From a virus, in the IMG/VR virus record IMGVR_UViG_3300020057_000388, positions 1 through 56,001 of that record: a stretch of 56,001 nt of DNA. One strand, written 5' to 3'. Below the pieces are notes generated by a model. The model was not told the origin of the DNA and did not search any database. It saw only the letters and a list, made by a program, of their open reading frames with translations. This document shows, piece after piece, positions 38,092 through 47,009 of this stretch (positions are counted from its first letter, which is position 1; each line of letters begins with the position of its first letter). The position numbers and the translations under genes are program-made.

Positions 38092-39474
38092 ATGAGTGCA
38101 ACCGATGCCAAGAATCACCCCGTAGCGCCCGACACGGGCTCGCTTCACACCGCGATCGCGACCCTGGAGCGCAACAGCGACCAGATCGCGCGCGACGCAG
38201 CCAGCATCAAGGAGGATGCAAAGGCGGCTCGCGAGGCAGCTGAAGCCGGCAAGATCACTGCCGAGCAGTACGCGCGCACCGCGGCCGAGCTGGTCGAGGC
38301 AAACGCTAAGCTCGACTCGCAGCGTGCGGTCGTCGAGAAGCTGAGCGCCCGGTGCGACGTGCTGGAGAAGAACCAGACGCGTTCCAGCATCATCGACGAA
38401 AAGGAATACGTCGCCGAGTTCTCGCAGCGGAACGGCGGGCTGTCGCGGAAGCAGCGCGAGAGCATCACTCAGTTCGGCCGCTGGGTCGAGGACCGCACGC
38501 GCGTCGAGATGGAAGCGAAGCCGCGCAACTTCGGTCCCGAGATGTTCAAGCGCGGGTCCGGCCAGGATGAAGGCGCACCCTCGGGCGGCGTGTCCAAGGG
38601 CGGCAACCTCATCATGCAGCAGATTTTCGACGAGGTGCAGTGGCTGCAAGACGAGTACGGCACGGTCCTGCGTGACGCACGCGTCGTGCGGATGACGAGC
38701 CCGACGCTCGACATCCCGACCGCGGCCAACGCCTGGACGCTGGAGTACCCCGGCGAGACGAACGGCCCGGCGGCTTTCGCCGGCTCCGAGATCATCGACC
38801 CCAAGCCTCGCCTCGATGCCAAGACGGCGATCGCCAAGTCGAAGATCAGCTTCGAGCTGAATCAGGACATGCCGATCGGCTTCCTCGATTTTATGATGGA
38901 GCAGGCGTTCGAGACGTTCGGCCTAGAATACGACCGCGTCGGCCTCGCGACCAATAACAGCCCGACCGGCTGGTACGGCGCGCTGTACGCTGCGGGCGCA
39001 TTCGCGCACAGCCTCGGTGGCAGCTCGACCAGCGGCAAGACGTCGATGTCCAACATCGCCTATGACGATTTCGTCGACGCGATGTCCAAGGTCGACAAGC
39101 GCGTGCACCTGACGGGCAAGTTTTACTTCAGCTCGTACGTTGCGGATCTCACCCGCAAGATCAAGGACAGCGCACTGCAGCCGCTGTTCTCGCCGATGAT
39201 GGCCGGCGCCCCTGCCACCATCCTCGGTCGCCCGTGGGAAGTCTGCAGCGTGCTGCCGGACATCACCACGAACGCAACTGCGGGCATGCCGTTCGCCCTG
39301 TACGCGAACCTGCGTCGGGCGCTGTTCTTCGGCCTGCGCCATGATCTCGAAATCGCGTTCAGCGATCACGCGGAGTTCTACTCCGGCGGCATGGGCATCC
39401 GGCTCATTTCGCGGTTCGCGCCCAAGGTCGTGCTGCCGAAAGCAATCGTGATCATCAAAAATGCGGCTTCGTAA
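38092..39474 (+). CDS. Major capsid protein, HK97 fold
   Basis: 460 residues. The N-terminal 110 are a helical delta domain (IATLERNSDQIARDAASIKED AKAAREAAE), then the HK97 capsid: NLIMQQIFDEVQWLQDEYGT, ANAWTLEYPGETNGPAAFA GSE, ELNQDMPIGFLDFMMEQAFE, and the end FALYANLRRALFFGLRHDLEIAFSDHAEFYSGGMGIRLISR. The delta domain should be removed by the protease. Flanked on both sides by terminators, so it likely has a separate abundant message. Confidence 0.92.
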   Translation: MSATDAKNHPVAPDTGSLHTAIATLERNSDQIARDAASIKEDAKAAREAAEAGKITAEQYARTAAELVEANAKLDSQRAVVEKLSARCDVLEKNQTRSSIIDEKEYVAEFSQRNGGLSRKQRESITQFGRWVEDRTRVEMEAKPRNFGPEMFKRGSGQDEGAPSGGVSKGGNLIMQQIFDEVQWLQDEYGTVLRDARVVRMTSPTLDIPTAANAWTLEYPGETNGPAAFAGSEIIDPKPRLDAKTAIAKSKISFELNQDMPIGFLDFMMEQAFETFGLEYDRVGLATNNSPTGWYGALYAAGAFAHSLGGSSTSGKTSMSNIAYDDFVDAMSKVDKRVHLTGKFYFSSYVADLTRKIKDSALQPLFSPMMAGAPATILGRPWEVCSVLPDITTNATAGMPFALYANLRRALFFGLRHDLEIAFSDHAEFYSGGMGIRLISRFAPKVVLPKAIVIIKNAAS

Positions 39475-39496
39475 ATCGCAGCCGTAACCTAGTCCT

Positions 39497-39541
39497 CCGC
39501 ACCTCCTGGTGGCTCACGCCGTCAGGAGGTGCGGCTGTTTT
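39497..39541 (+). terminator. Strong terminator after the capsid gene
   Basis: CCGCACCTCCTG (39497-39508) is perfectly complementary to CAGGAGGTGCGG (39523-39534), followed by CTGTTTTCGTGTTT. A classical Rho-independent terminator. Confidence 0.88.
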
Positions 39542-39568
39542 CGTGTTTCTGCGGTGTGGAGGGGTGGA

Positions 39569-40570
39569 ATGCTCAAAGTCGCGTGGATCGGTGACGACTA
39601 TCTGGCAACGGGGCGCGGCTACGGCTACGCCGTCGCGGCCGAAGGAATCAAGCAGGCGCTCGCGCCGTACGTCGATTGGGATGACGCCGCGCCGCTCGCG
39701 TTCACCGTCGCACCGCCGACCGACTTGCCCGAGAAGATCGAAGGCAAGCGGCTCGTCGCTTACACGATGTTTGAGTCGCCCGACCTACCGCGAGGCGCCC
39801 GCGATGCGCTCGCGCGCATGGACCTGCTCGTTGTGCCGTCGAAGTTCTGTCGCTCGATCTTCTTGAACGTCCGCGAGGATCTACCCGTGCTGCTCGCGCC
39901 GCTTGGCGTCGATCCGATGCCGCTCGTGGAACGCACCTACGGTGTGCCGTTCCGCTTCTTGTGGGTCGGCGCCGCGAGCTTACGCAAGGGGCAGGTGATC
40001 GCCGCGCAGGCGTACGTCCTCGGCCAGCTGAAAGACTGCGGTGCGCACCTGTACCTCAAGACGACCACGCAAGATCCGAACGACCCCGGCAAGATCGAGA
40101 CGAACGACAGCGGAACCATTCACTACGACACCCGCAACCTGACGCGTGCCGAGCTGGGCGAGCTGTACGCCAGCGCGCACGCGTTCGTGTACCCGACGAT
40201 TGGCGAAGGCTTCGGCATGACGCTCGCGGAAGCGATGACGTCGGGCCTGCCGTGTATCGCTCCCGAGTGGGGCGGACACCTGGAATTCGCCAGCGAGCGC
40301 AACTGCCTGCTGCTGCCGGCGCAGCCGATTCGCGTCGGCGTTACGCACGGGGAGCATGCCGCCGAGACTGATGACGGGAAGTACCGGCAAGCGATGACCG
40401 GGCCGAACGACTTCGCCGAAGCGATGCTCGTCACCATGCTGAAGTACGACCAGACGCTAGAGCTTGGCGCCGAGGGCGCGCGCTACATCCGGCGCGAATT
40501 CACATGGGCGAAATGCGGAGCGCGCATCGCCGAAATTCTCACCGACGCGCAGAAGCGTTTCCAGCTCTGA
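39569..40570 (+). CDS. GT4-type glycosyltransferase
   Basis: 333 residues of GT-B fold. VAWIGDDYLATGRGYGYA opens the N-terminal domain, YTMFESPDLPRGARDALARMD LLVVPSKFCRS is a hallmark also found in the glycosyltransferase at 48906, and EGFGMTLAEAMTSGLPCIAPEWGG is the donor-binding E-x7-E region (FVYPTIGEGFG). ATG 39569 has GGAGG six bases upstream. It is placed directly after the capsid gene, so virion proteins are plausible acceptors (inference). Confidence 0.87.
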   Translation: MLKVAWIGDDYLATGRGYGYAVAAEGIKQALAPYVDWDDAAPLAFTVAPPTDLPEKIEGKRLVAYTMFESPDLPRGARDALARMDLLVVPSKFCRSIFLNVREDLPVLLAPLGVDPMPLVERTYGVPFRFLWVGAASLRKGQVIAAQAYVLGQLKDCGAHLYLKTTTQDPNDPGKIETNDSGTIHYDTRNLTRAELGELYASAHAFVYPTIGEGFGMTLAEAMTSGLPCIAPEWGGHLEFASERNCLLLPAQPIRVGVTHGEHAAETDDGKYRQAMTGPNDFAEAMLVTMLKYDQTLELGAEGARYIRREFTWAKCGARIAEILTDAQKRFQL

Positions 40571-40597
40571 CTGCGCCCTTCGCCCCCACTGGTGCCG

Positions 40598-40819
40598 ATG
40601 AAGATTGCAACGTGTGTCGTTCGACCCGGCAAGGTCGCCCATACCCCTGACAAGGTCTACCGCGAGGGCAGCGAGTTTCCGCTGCAGCTCTCGCTTGCGA
40701 CGCCGCTGAAGCTAAGCGGCGTCATTGACATTACCAGCGTGCGCGACCGCGCCGACGGTACCGGCGAAGCACGCATCACGACCGCCGGAACCCGAAGCAT
40801 GATGGCCGCGGATTGGTAA
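40598..40819 (+). CDS. Small virion-region protein
   Basis: 73 residues, MKIATCVVRPGKVAHTPDKVYREGSEFPLQLSL then VIDITSVRDRADGT. Beta-rich. The position after the capsid suggests a head accessory or decoration protein. Start ATG 40598; a GTG six bases earlier is possible. Not recognised. Confidence 0.5.
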   Translation: MKIATCVVRPGKVAHTPDKVYREGSEFPLQLSLATPLKLSGVIDITSVRDRADGTGEARITTAGTRSMMAADW

Positions 40820-40834
40820 CCACCGGAGCCGCCT

Positions 40835-41251
40835 ATGGCAACTGAAAGCGTACAGAAGGGCACCGTTCCATCAGGCGGCGCCGAGATCGCGACCGAAACA
40901 AACACCGAGGACAGCAAAACCAAACACTGGCAGCGTATCACCGTCGATGGCCGCAACGGCAAGTCGGTCACCGATGCGCTGAGCGCGAGCACGCCGGACG
41001 GCACCGTGACGGTGACGACATCGTCCACACTGCTGCTCGCCGCAAACGCCAACCGCGTAGGATTCTCAATCAACAATATCGGCGGCGCAAATATCTTCGT
41101 GCGTCTCGCATCGACCGGCGCCACGACGACAGCCGGCCACAGGATCACGCCCGGCGGCTTCTGGGACATGCAGGGCATTGGCCTATTCCGCGGCGCGCTA
41201 TGCGCCATCACCTCGTCAGGCACTGCTGATGTGCGCGTATGCGAGTGGTAA
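40835..41251 (+). CDS. Beta-rich virion-region protein
   Basis: 138 residues. DGTVTVTTSSTLLLAANANRVGFSINNIGGANIFVRLAS and GHRITPGGFWDMQGIGLFRGALCAITSSGTADVRVCEW match small phage beta-sandwich proteins placed near the capsid that may decorate the head or tail. The stop meets the stop of the reverse HNH gene with no gap. Confidence 0.6.
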   Translation: MATESVQKGTVPSGGAEIATETNTEDSKTKHWQRITVDGRNGKSVTDALSASTPDGTVTVTTSSTLLLAANANRVGFSINNIGGANIFVRLASTGATTTAGHRITPGGFWDMQGIGLFRGALCAITSSGTADVRVCEW

Positions 41252-41695
41252 TTAGGGCCGATCGAGGCTCGGCCAGTTCTGGCCGTTCATGCAGGCGCTG
41301 ACGGTCTGCTGCGCAACCCCGTACTCCCTCGCCAAGCTCGCTTGACTGATGCCGCCAGACGCGTAGCGGGCGCGGATAGCGACGACCTGAGCAGCCGTCA
41401 GTTTAGCATTGTAGTTCGTTTCGCCGTGGCTGTTGACGATGCCTGGATGTCGGTCCCGTAGGACCATATCGCGAGCGTTGGTTTTCATCGTGCCCGCATA
41501 AATGTGGGACGGTCTGACGCACGGTCGATTATCGCAGTGATGGCAAGCGATAGGCCGGTCCAGGGTGCGGCCCTCGCCGAAATGATCGAGCGAGAAAATG
41601 TGCGCCCCTTCCGGCCGGTCGGGCACTTGTTTCCAGAATCGTTGCTCAGGAGTGAGCGGCCAGCGCGCCCGGCGCTGCTTGTCAGTGAACGCCAT
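41252..41695 (-). CDS. HNH homing endonuclease (HNH_3 type) on the reverse strand
   Basis: 147 residues. ACHHCDNRPCVRPSHIYAGT MKTNARDM is the HNH_3 signature (two Cys pairs and H/N); it is followed by GETNYNAKLTAAQVVAIRARYASGGISQASLAREYGVAQQTVSACMNGQNW, a C-terminal helix-turn-helix for target binding. It lies alone against the direction of the virion genes, stop to stop with its neighbour, the sign of a mobile solitary homing gene. Confidence 0.88.
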   Translation of the reverse strand: MAFTDKQRRARWPLTPEQRFWKQVPDRPEGAHIFSLDHFGEGRTLDRPIACHHCDNRPCVRPSHIYAGTMKTNARDMVLRDRHPGIVNSHGETNYNAKLTAAQVVAIRARYASGGISQASLAREYGVAQQTVSACMNGQNWPSLDRP

Positions 41696-41753
41696 AGCTC
41701 CCCACTAAAGCCTACACTCGTAGAGCGCAGTAATAACTTTCCATGGAGTCACA

Positions 41754-42509
41754 ATGACGCAATTTCGATCACTTCTTGTCGCACTGCTGCTCCTCGTGGC
41801 TACGTCTGCGTCCGCTGGCCCGTCCGCCGGTCCGCCCGCGATCCAGTATACCCAGTATAACACCGGCGCAACGGTCGAAACGTACGTGACGAACGTCTTG
41901 TCGCCGCTTGGCGGCACCTGCAACGGCAGCGTATGCACCATCACGCTGCCTTCTAATTCTATCCTGCCCGAGGATCTGGATGCATCCAGCGGCGGCTCGC
42001 CTGGCGCATCGACCTACTACCGAGGCGACGGCGGGTGGGGCAATCCCTCCGGCATCACCAAAGTCCGCACGTCAGACAGTACGGCGAAGAATAGCAACGT
42101 CACGCTTGCCATCGATCAAGGCACCGGCCCCGACTTGACGGGGTGGGCCGTCACGAACGGACTCACCTACCGCATCGAAGCCGATCTCGCCGTCACCACC
42201 GGCACGACAGCGGACTTCAAACTTGCCTTCGCCGGGCCGGCTGGCTCCACGTGCCGCATCGCAGTAACCGCAATAGGCACGGCCTCCGGAGCAGACACGC
42301 CCGCCTTTCTCACGGTCTGCACCAACACACCGACGGGGGTCAAGGTTGGCGACCTGGGAAGCTCCGCCGACAACACCATTCGCGTCTCGGGTTACTTCAC
42401 CGCCGGGGCCACCGGCACCCTTGACGTCCAGTGGACACAGAACATCTCCCAGTCCACCAACACAACCCTTGACGCCGGCTCAGCGATGAGCGTCACCTTG
42501 ACGCAGTAA
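41754..42509 (+). CDS. Exported protein in the structural module
   Basis: 251 residues with a clear signal peptide (SLLVALLLLVATSASAGPSA), then a repetitive beta-rich body (STYYRGDGGWGNPSGITKVR ... GLTYRIEADLAVTTGTTADFKLAFAGPAG and VDVQWTQNISQSTNT-like end). The body resembles phage fibre/knob beta domains, but the signal peptide would send it across the membrane. ATG with GGAG upstream. Could be a surface protein made by infected cells. Confidence 0.65.
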   Translation: MTQFRSLLVALLLLVATSASAGPSAGPPAIQYTQYNTGATVETYVTNVLSPLGGTCNGSVCTITLPSNSILPEDLDASSGGSPGASTYYRGDGGWGNPSGITKVRTSDSTAKNSNVTLAIDQGTGPDLTGWAVTNGLTYRIEADLAVTTGTTADFKLAFAGPAGSTCRIAVTAIGTASGADTPAFLTVCTNTPTGVKVGDLGSSADNTIRVSGYFTAGATGTLDVQWTQNISQSTNTTLDAGSAMSVTLTQ

Positions 42510-42523
42510 CGAAAGGGCCGTCC

Positions 42524-42826
42524 ATGTTAAAGCTGCTTTCCACCGCGCTGCTCCTAGCGTTCGTCACTCCAGCCTTCGCCGCCGACCCGATCTGCCGCTT
42601 TGCGGTCGAGCGGGAGTGTGTCTCCGTCGCGGCGCAGTGCCAGCGTGACGTCAATCTCACGAGCGAGTCGGACGCGGTCAAAAGCGCCGAGCTTGCCGCG
42701 TGTGACGCGAAATCCGTGGCATGCGCGGAGCGGATGCGTCGGCCAGCCGAGGACTGCGCCACGCTTCAGCGGACGCTCGATGCGACGTTGCGCGGGACGC
42801 GCCTTACGCCGGCTCAGACGACGTAA
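42524..42826 (+). CDS. Small exported Cys-rich protein
   Basis: 100 residues. Signal peptide LLSTALLLAFVTPAFAADP, then DPICRFAVERECVSVAAQCQRD with repeated Cys (CDAKSVACAERM, EDCATLQRT). The even number of Cys after the signal indicates disulfides in the periplasm or outside. Second consecutive exported product in the structural module. Confidence 0.65.
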   Translation: MLKLLSTALLLAFVTPAFAADPICRFAVERECVSVAAQCQRDVNLTSESDAVKSAELAACDAKSVACAERMRRPAEDCATLQRTLDATLRGTRLTPAQTT

Positions 42827-42830
42827 CCCC

Positions 42831-44711
42831 GTGCTCCTCGCCCTCGATGACAATGATCTAGCCACCTCACTGGCCTATGCCATTGGAGCGGTCGCCGGAG
42901 TCTCGGCGACGAAGGCTGCACGGGTCGAGAACGTGGCCGGAGTCTCGACCACCTCGACCGAACGAGTCGAAGCGCTTGCCGCGACTTCGACCACGTCTGC
43001 CGAGCGGATGGAAGCGCTGCACGGGATCGCCGCATCCGCCGCCGACCCGATGGAGTCCAAGGGCGAGATCGTGGGCATCGTGCTCGCGAACCTACCCATT
43101 GACGCACTGGCTGGCGTGTCGGCGTCACCGAGCCTGCGGGTCGAGGGCGTTCATGGCCTGACCGCAACGATGGCCGCGATCGTCGAGGCACTGCATGCGA
43201 CGTCGCAGACGATCAGCGATCGGGTCGAGTCGCTGGCGATCGCCTCGACGACGAGTGCCGAACGCGTCGAGTCGGTGGCCGGCGTGTCCGCATTGAGCGG
43301 AGAGCGCATCGAAACGCTGGCAGCGCGATCCGCGTCACTGGCGTTGCTCATCGAGAGCTTGCGCACCTACGCTGCGACCCTTGTCACGCCAGCCGAGTCG
43401 ATGGCCGGAACCTCGGCCACGAGCGCAGAGCGCGTCGAGTCCATAGCGGCCGTCTCGGCAGCGAGTGCGGAACGGGTCGAGACGTTGGCGGCTCGTTCGG
43501 CATCCTCGGCGTTGATCGTCGAGGAGCTGCGCGGCCACGCGTCGACGCTGGCAACGCCAGTCGAGTGGCTGGCGTCCACCTCAAACGCCAGAACCGAGCG
43601 CGTCGAAGCTGCTGCCGGTGTCTCGGCGTCGAGCGGCGAACGGGTCGAGGCACTGGCCGCACGCTCCGCGTCCTCGGCGTTACTTGTCGAGGCGCTACGG
43701 ACCTACGCAGCGACGTTCGGGGCGCAGGTCGAATCGCTGGCGTCGACGTCCATCACGCGCGGCGCCCGCCTAGAAACGCTCGCGGGCGTGTCACGCCTGA
43801 TGGCGGACATAATCGAAGCGCTGCACAGCGTCGCAGGGCTCGCGGCTGAGCCGGTGGAAAACCTACGGAGTATCGCCGCGACGAGCGGCGCCACGGTCGA
43901 AGCGCTGGTCAGCGTCAGCACGCAGCTCGGGCTGCTCGCAGTCGAGACGCTGCACGGGATCGCCGCATCCGCCGCCGACCCGATGGAGTCCAAGGGCGAG
44001 ATCGTGGGCATCGTGCTCGCGAACCTACCCATTGACGCACTGGCCGCGGCATCGCGGATGCAGGCAGCACGGGTCGAATCACTGACGTCAGTATCAACGA
44101 CGGCGTCCGATCCGATCGCCACGCAACGCAGCGGGGCAGTGACCATTGCCGCGCTGATCGAGTCGCTGCGCGGGGTGAAGTACGCGCCGGTCGCGCCGGT
44201 CGAAAGCCTAACAGCCGTCTCGGCCCTCGCACCCAGCGTCCTCGAATCGCTGGCGACCGTCACGCAGCAGCAAGCACTCGCGCTTGAATGGCTCGCGGCC
44301 AGGTCCGTTTCGGCGGCGGCCGTCGTCGAGATCCTGCACACCGTCACGCGCCAGCTCGGCGCCGTGGTTGGATCGACCGCCGGCACAGGCGCGCAGGCGC
44401 AGGCTATCGTCGAGGCTCAGCACGGGATCGCGCAGGCACGCGCGCTCGTGATCGAAGCGCGGCAATCCGTCTTGTCTGTCCTAGCCTCGCTGCCGTTCGA
44501 GGTGCGCGGGTTCGTTTCCGCTCTCGGCATCGTGCACGCCAGCGGCAGCACCATCAGTGACGGCGAAGCCTCGGGCATGGCGCTCGTGGCGAGCCAGGCA
44601 CTCGACCAGACGCTGCGGGCCACGCTCGCCACGCTGCTCGCGATCGACAGCGTGCACGCGACCACCAAGCAGCTCGCTGGCGACATCGCTGGCGCGAAGT
44701 CTGTGCAGTAA
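42831..44711 (+). CDS. Long 14-residue-repeat protein (fibre-like)
   Basis: 626 residues from GTG 42831. Almost the whole chain is a 14-residue repeat with consensus R-V-E-x-L-A-x-x-S-x-x-S-A-E (for example RVEALAATSTTSAE, RVESIAAVSAASAE), giving a regular coil or solenoid, ending with QLAGDIAGAKSVQ. Two stretches of 32 residues are duplicated exactly at the DNA level (43015-43111 and 43948-44044). Its position among head-to-tail genes suggests a fibre or whisker; function unknown. Ribosome site weak, so the start is open. Confidence 0.65.
   Translation: MLLALDDNDLATSLAYAIGAVAGVSATKAARVENVAGVSTTSTERVEALAATSTTSAERMEALHGIAASAADPMESKGEIVGIVLANLPIDALAGVSASPSLRVEGVHGLTATMAAIVEALHATSQTISDRVESLAIASTTSAERVESVAGVSALSGERIETLAARSASLALLIESLRTYAATLVTPAESMAGTSATSAERVESIAAVSAASAERVETLAARSASSALIVEELRGHASTLATPVEWLASTSNARTERVEAAAGVSASSGERVEALAARSASSALLVEALRTYAATFGAQVESLASTSITRGARLETLAGVSRLMADIIEALHSVAGLAAEPVENLRSIAATSGATVEALVSVSTQLGLLAVETLHGIAASAADPMESKGEIVGIVLANLPIDALAAASRMQAARVESLTSVSTTASDPIATQRSGAVTIAALIESLRGVKYAPVAPVESLTAVSALAPSVLESLATVTQQQALALEWLAARSVSAAAVVEILHTVTRQLGAVVGSTAGTGAQAQAIVEAQHGIAQARALVIEARQSVLSVLASLPFEVRGFVSALGIVHASGSTISDGEASGMALVASQALDQTLRATLATLLAIDSVHATTKQLAGDIAGAKSVQ
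43015..43111. repeat. 97-bp exact direct duplication, copy 1 (copy 2 at 43948-44044)
   Basis: The segment from CGCTGCACGGGATCGCC to GCACTGGC is identical at 43015-43111 and 43948-44044, 933 bases apart, although the neighbouring repeats have drifted. So it is a recent duplication or gene conversion within the repeat protein. Confidence 0.9.
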
Positions 44712-44741
44712 CCCCCAACCCTTCCACCCTAGGAGCTTCCT

Positions 44742-45530
44742 ATGCCGCCTCTTGCAACGACAGACTTTCGCCCGTGGTGCGTCAAGAATGCGCCCGAAGA
44801 TAACACCGCCACCAGCGGCGGCGTGATCGACGACACTGGCACCTCAAGCGTGCCGGGCGTCGAGCCCGTGTTCACCCAAATGGCTGCGGCCGACTCGGTG
44901 CAAATCGTCTCGGACGGCGCCGACACCCGGACGGTGGCCGTCACATGCCGCAAGGCTGACGGCACCATCGTCGCGCAAACCGGTACGCTGAACGGCGCGA
45001 CCGCCGTCACGCTCTCGACGATGGGCTCGGTGCTCTACGTCCTGAAGGCGATTGCCAGCGCGGTCGACGCCGCGCGCACGATCACCGTCCGCCGCCTGAC
45101 TGGCCCGGTCACGATCCGCACCATCGAGCCCACCCGGCGCGGCTTCCGACTCATGTTCTACGACACCACGTCGGACGAGTCGGTGACCAAGACGTATTAC
45201 GAAGGCTTCTATTGGGTGAACCATAATGCGTCGCTCGCCCTCACGCACGCGCAGGTCACGCTCACCGTCGATGGCGCCAATGCGGCCAGCGCGCTTGCGG
45301 ATATCTCGCAAGGCATCGCCGCTGCGAAGGGTGACGTTTCCACGATCACCAACCGCGTGACGACGCCCGGCGGCATCACGTTCGTGACCGATGGCACCGT
45401 GCAGGACGTGCCGACCACGAACCTCGCCAACGGCGAACGCATCTTCGTGTGGCAGCGACTCGCGCTGAGCGCCACCTGCCCAGCGATTAATGCGTCGTTC
45501 ACCTCGAAGATCAGCGGCAGTGGATTCTAA
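44742..45530 (+). CDS. Virion-region protein
   Basis: 262 residues. Beta-rich with TRRGFRLMFYDTTSDESVTKTYYEGFYWVNHN in the middle; early part is Thr/Gly-rich (VTCRKADGTIVAQTGTLNGA). Typical of phage structural proteins between capsid and connector. The ATG has AGGAG upstream. Exact role not recognised. Confidence 0.55.
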   Translation: MPPLATTDFRPWCVKNAPEDNTATSGGVIDDTGTSSVPGVEPVFTQMAAADSVQIVSDGADTRTVAVTCRKADGTIVAQTGTLNGATAVTLSTMGSVLYVLKAIASAVDAARTITVRRLTGPVTIRTIEPTRRGFRLMFYDTTSDESVTKTYYEGFYWVNHNASLALTHAQVTLTVDGANAASALADISQGIAAAKGDVSTITNRVTTPGGITFVTDGTVQDVPTTNLANGERIFVWQRLALSATCPAINASFTSKISGSGF

Positions 45531-45541
45531 GGAGCCATCAC

Positions 45542-46000
45542 ATGAGTGCAATCGAAACCGAAATCGAAACCGAAGCAGCCGAACCGACGCCGATTTCCGG
45601 CGTGCGTTACCGATGCGCCGGCCCGCGCGTCCTGACCGACGCGCTACGCGGAGCAAGCATCGCGAAGCGCGAAACGCTCGAAGCGGCGGGCGACCACCCG
45701 TCGCTCGTGCTGTTCGCCCGGAACCTCGCAAAGTCGATGGAGCGTGCCGACACGCTCAGCGCGGAGCCGTCGACGACCGAGGTCACCGAGGCGCTGGTGC
45801 AGCTGACCAACGCCCGTAAGGGCTGCGGCACCGACACCACCGAGATGATCGAGGCACTGTCATTCGATGGCATCGAGCACGCGATCAGCTGCCCGACGTG
45901 CGGCACGGTCACGAAGGTGACGCGCACCCCACGCAATGCCGAGGACGCGAAAGCGGCCGACGCCAAGAAGCTCGCCAAGATCGTCGACGTTCTCAAGTAA
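45542..46000 (+). CDS. Hypothetical virion-region protein
   Basis: 152 residues. Helical middle (RGASIAKRETLEAAGDHPSLVLFARNLAKSMERAD) and a single SCPTCGTVTKVTRTPRNAE loop; ends KKLAKIVDVLK. AGGAG upstream of the ATG. It precedes the connector gene, where small head-completion proteins are usual. Confidence 0.5.
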   Translation: MSAIETEIETEAAEPTPISGVRYRCAGPRVLTDALRGASIAKRETLEAAGDHPSLVLFARNLAKSMERADTLSAEPSTTEVTEALVQLTNARKGCGTDTTEMIEALSFDGIEHAISCPTCGTVTKVTRTPRNAEDAKAADAKKLAKIVDVLK

Positions 46001-46015
46001 CGACCCGAGGTTCCC

Positions 46016-47008
46016 ATGTCTGACCTGCTCGAAATCTTTGCCGTCGACGAGAAACAGTCGCGCGAGTTCTCCACTGTCCTCGCCGACAAGAACGGCGTGC
46101 ACCCGACGCTGCTGACGGCAAAAATGCGGCTGTATAACGCCGACCTTGAAAGTGACGACTCCGCGTTCATCATCAACGCGCGGGACGGCGCGAGCGGGGC
46201 AAACGCCAACGTGCTGCAAGCGGGTGGCTGCACGTACGACAGCGGAACCGGCCTGTTCACCTGGAACATCACGGCCGCGGACACCACGATCGCGGATCAG
46301 AACACGACCACGGTGCTGTATATCGCCGAGGTCGAATACACCTATGGCGTCAAGAACGGCGGTTTTCGAGTCGGCCTGCGAGTCACCAACTGGCTCGCAG
46401 GCGGGCTCACCCTCTGCGATCGCAACGACGTGCTGCGGCACCCGTCGATGAAGGCGGAACGTGACTCGCTGGTCGAGGATACGGCGGTCACCGAGCACAT
46501 CGAAAACCTGATTGCGGCGGTGTCGGGTCACGTCGAGAAACGCACCGACCGCGTGCTGCGTCGCAAGACGTACACGCATACGCTGGACGTCGAGCCTGGC
46601 AGCCGGTCGATCCGACTGCGCGGGTACCCGATCGTCTCGATTGCGTCGATCAAGGAATCGTCGACCGGCGACTTTGCCGGCACGACCGCGAAGGACACGA
46701 GCGAATGGGCGATGCTCGACGAGGGCCGCTTCGGTGAGGTCGGGCTGCGCGCTGGCTGCTTCGTCGGTGGCATCGCGTCCGTACAGGTCGAGTACCGTGG
46801 CGGCATCGCGTCGCGCGTCGAGCTGGTGGACCCGACCACGCGCTATGCCGTCGCGGATCAGGTCGCGTTCATGTTCCGCCGCGGCACCAAGGTCGAGCTA
46901 GCGTCGGAAGGTCAGCCGCAGGGCTCGGCCTCGTTCCTGGTGGCAAAGGACTACACGCCGCTATTCGCGATGGCACTGGCAAGCCTGATGCCCCCCGGCA
47001 TCGCGTAG
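46016..47008 (+). CDS. Head-tail connector (HK97 gp6/phiE125 gp8-like)
   Basis: 330 residues. The C-terminal half (TLCDRNDVLRHPSMKAERDSLVEDTAVTEHIENLIAAVSGHVEKRTDRVLRRKTYT HTLDVEPG) is the helical connector pattern; the N-terminal half is beta-rich (QSREFSTVLADKNGVHPTL LTAKMRLYN). The connector forms the ring between portal and tail. The double-domain layout is a little longer than usual. Confidence 0.7.
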   Translation: MSDLLEIFAVDEKQSREFSTVLADKNGVHPTLLTAKMRLYNADLESDDSAFIINARDGASGANANVLQAGGCTYDSGTGLFTWNITAADTTIADQNTTTVLYIAEVEYTYGVKNGGFRVGLRVTNWLAGGLTLCDRNDVLRHPSMKAERDSLVEDTAVTEHIENLIAAVSGHVEKRTDRVLRRKTYTHTLDVEPGSRSIRLRGYPIVSIASIKESSTGDFAGTTAKDTSEWAMLDEGRFGEVGLRAGCFVGGIASVQVEYRGGIASRVELVDPTTRYAVADQVAFMFRRGTKVELASEGQPQGSASFLVAKDYTPLFAMALASLMPPGIA

Positions 47009-47009
47009 G

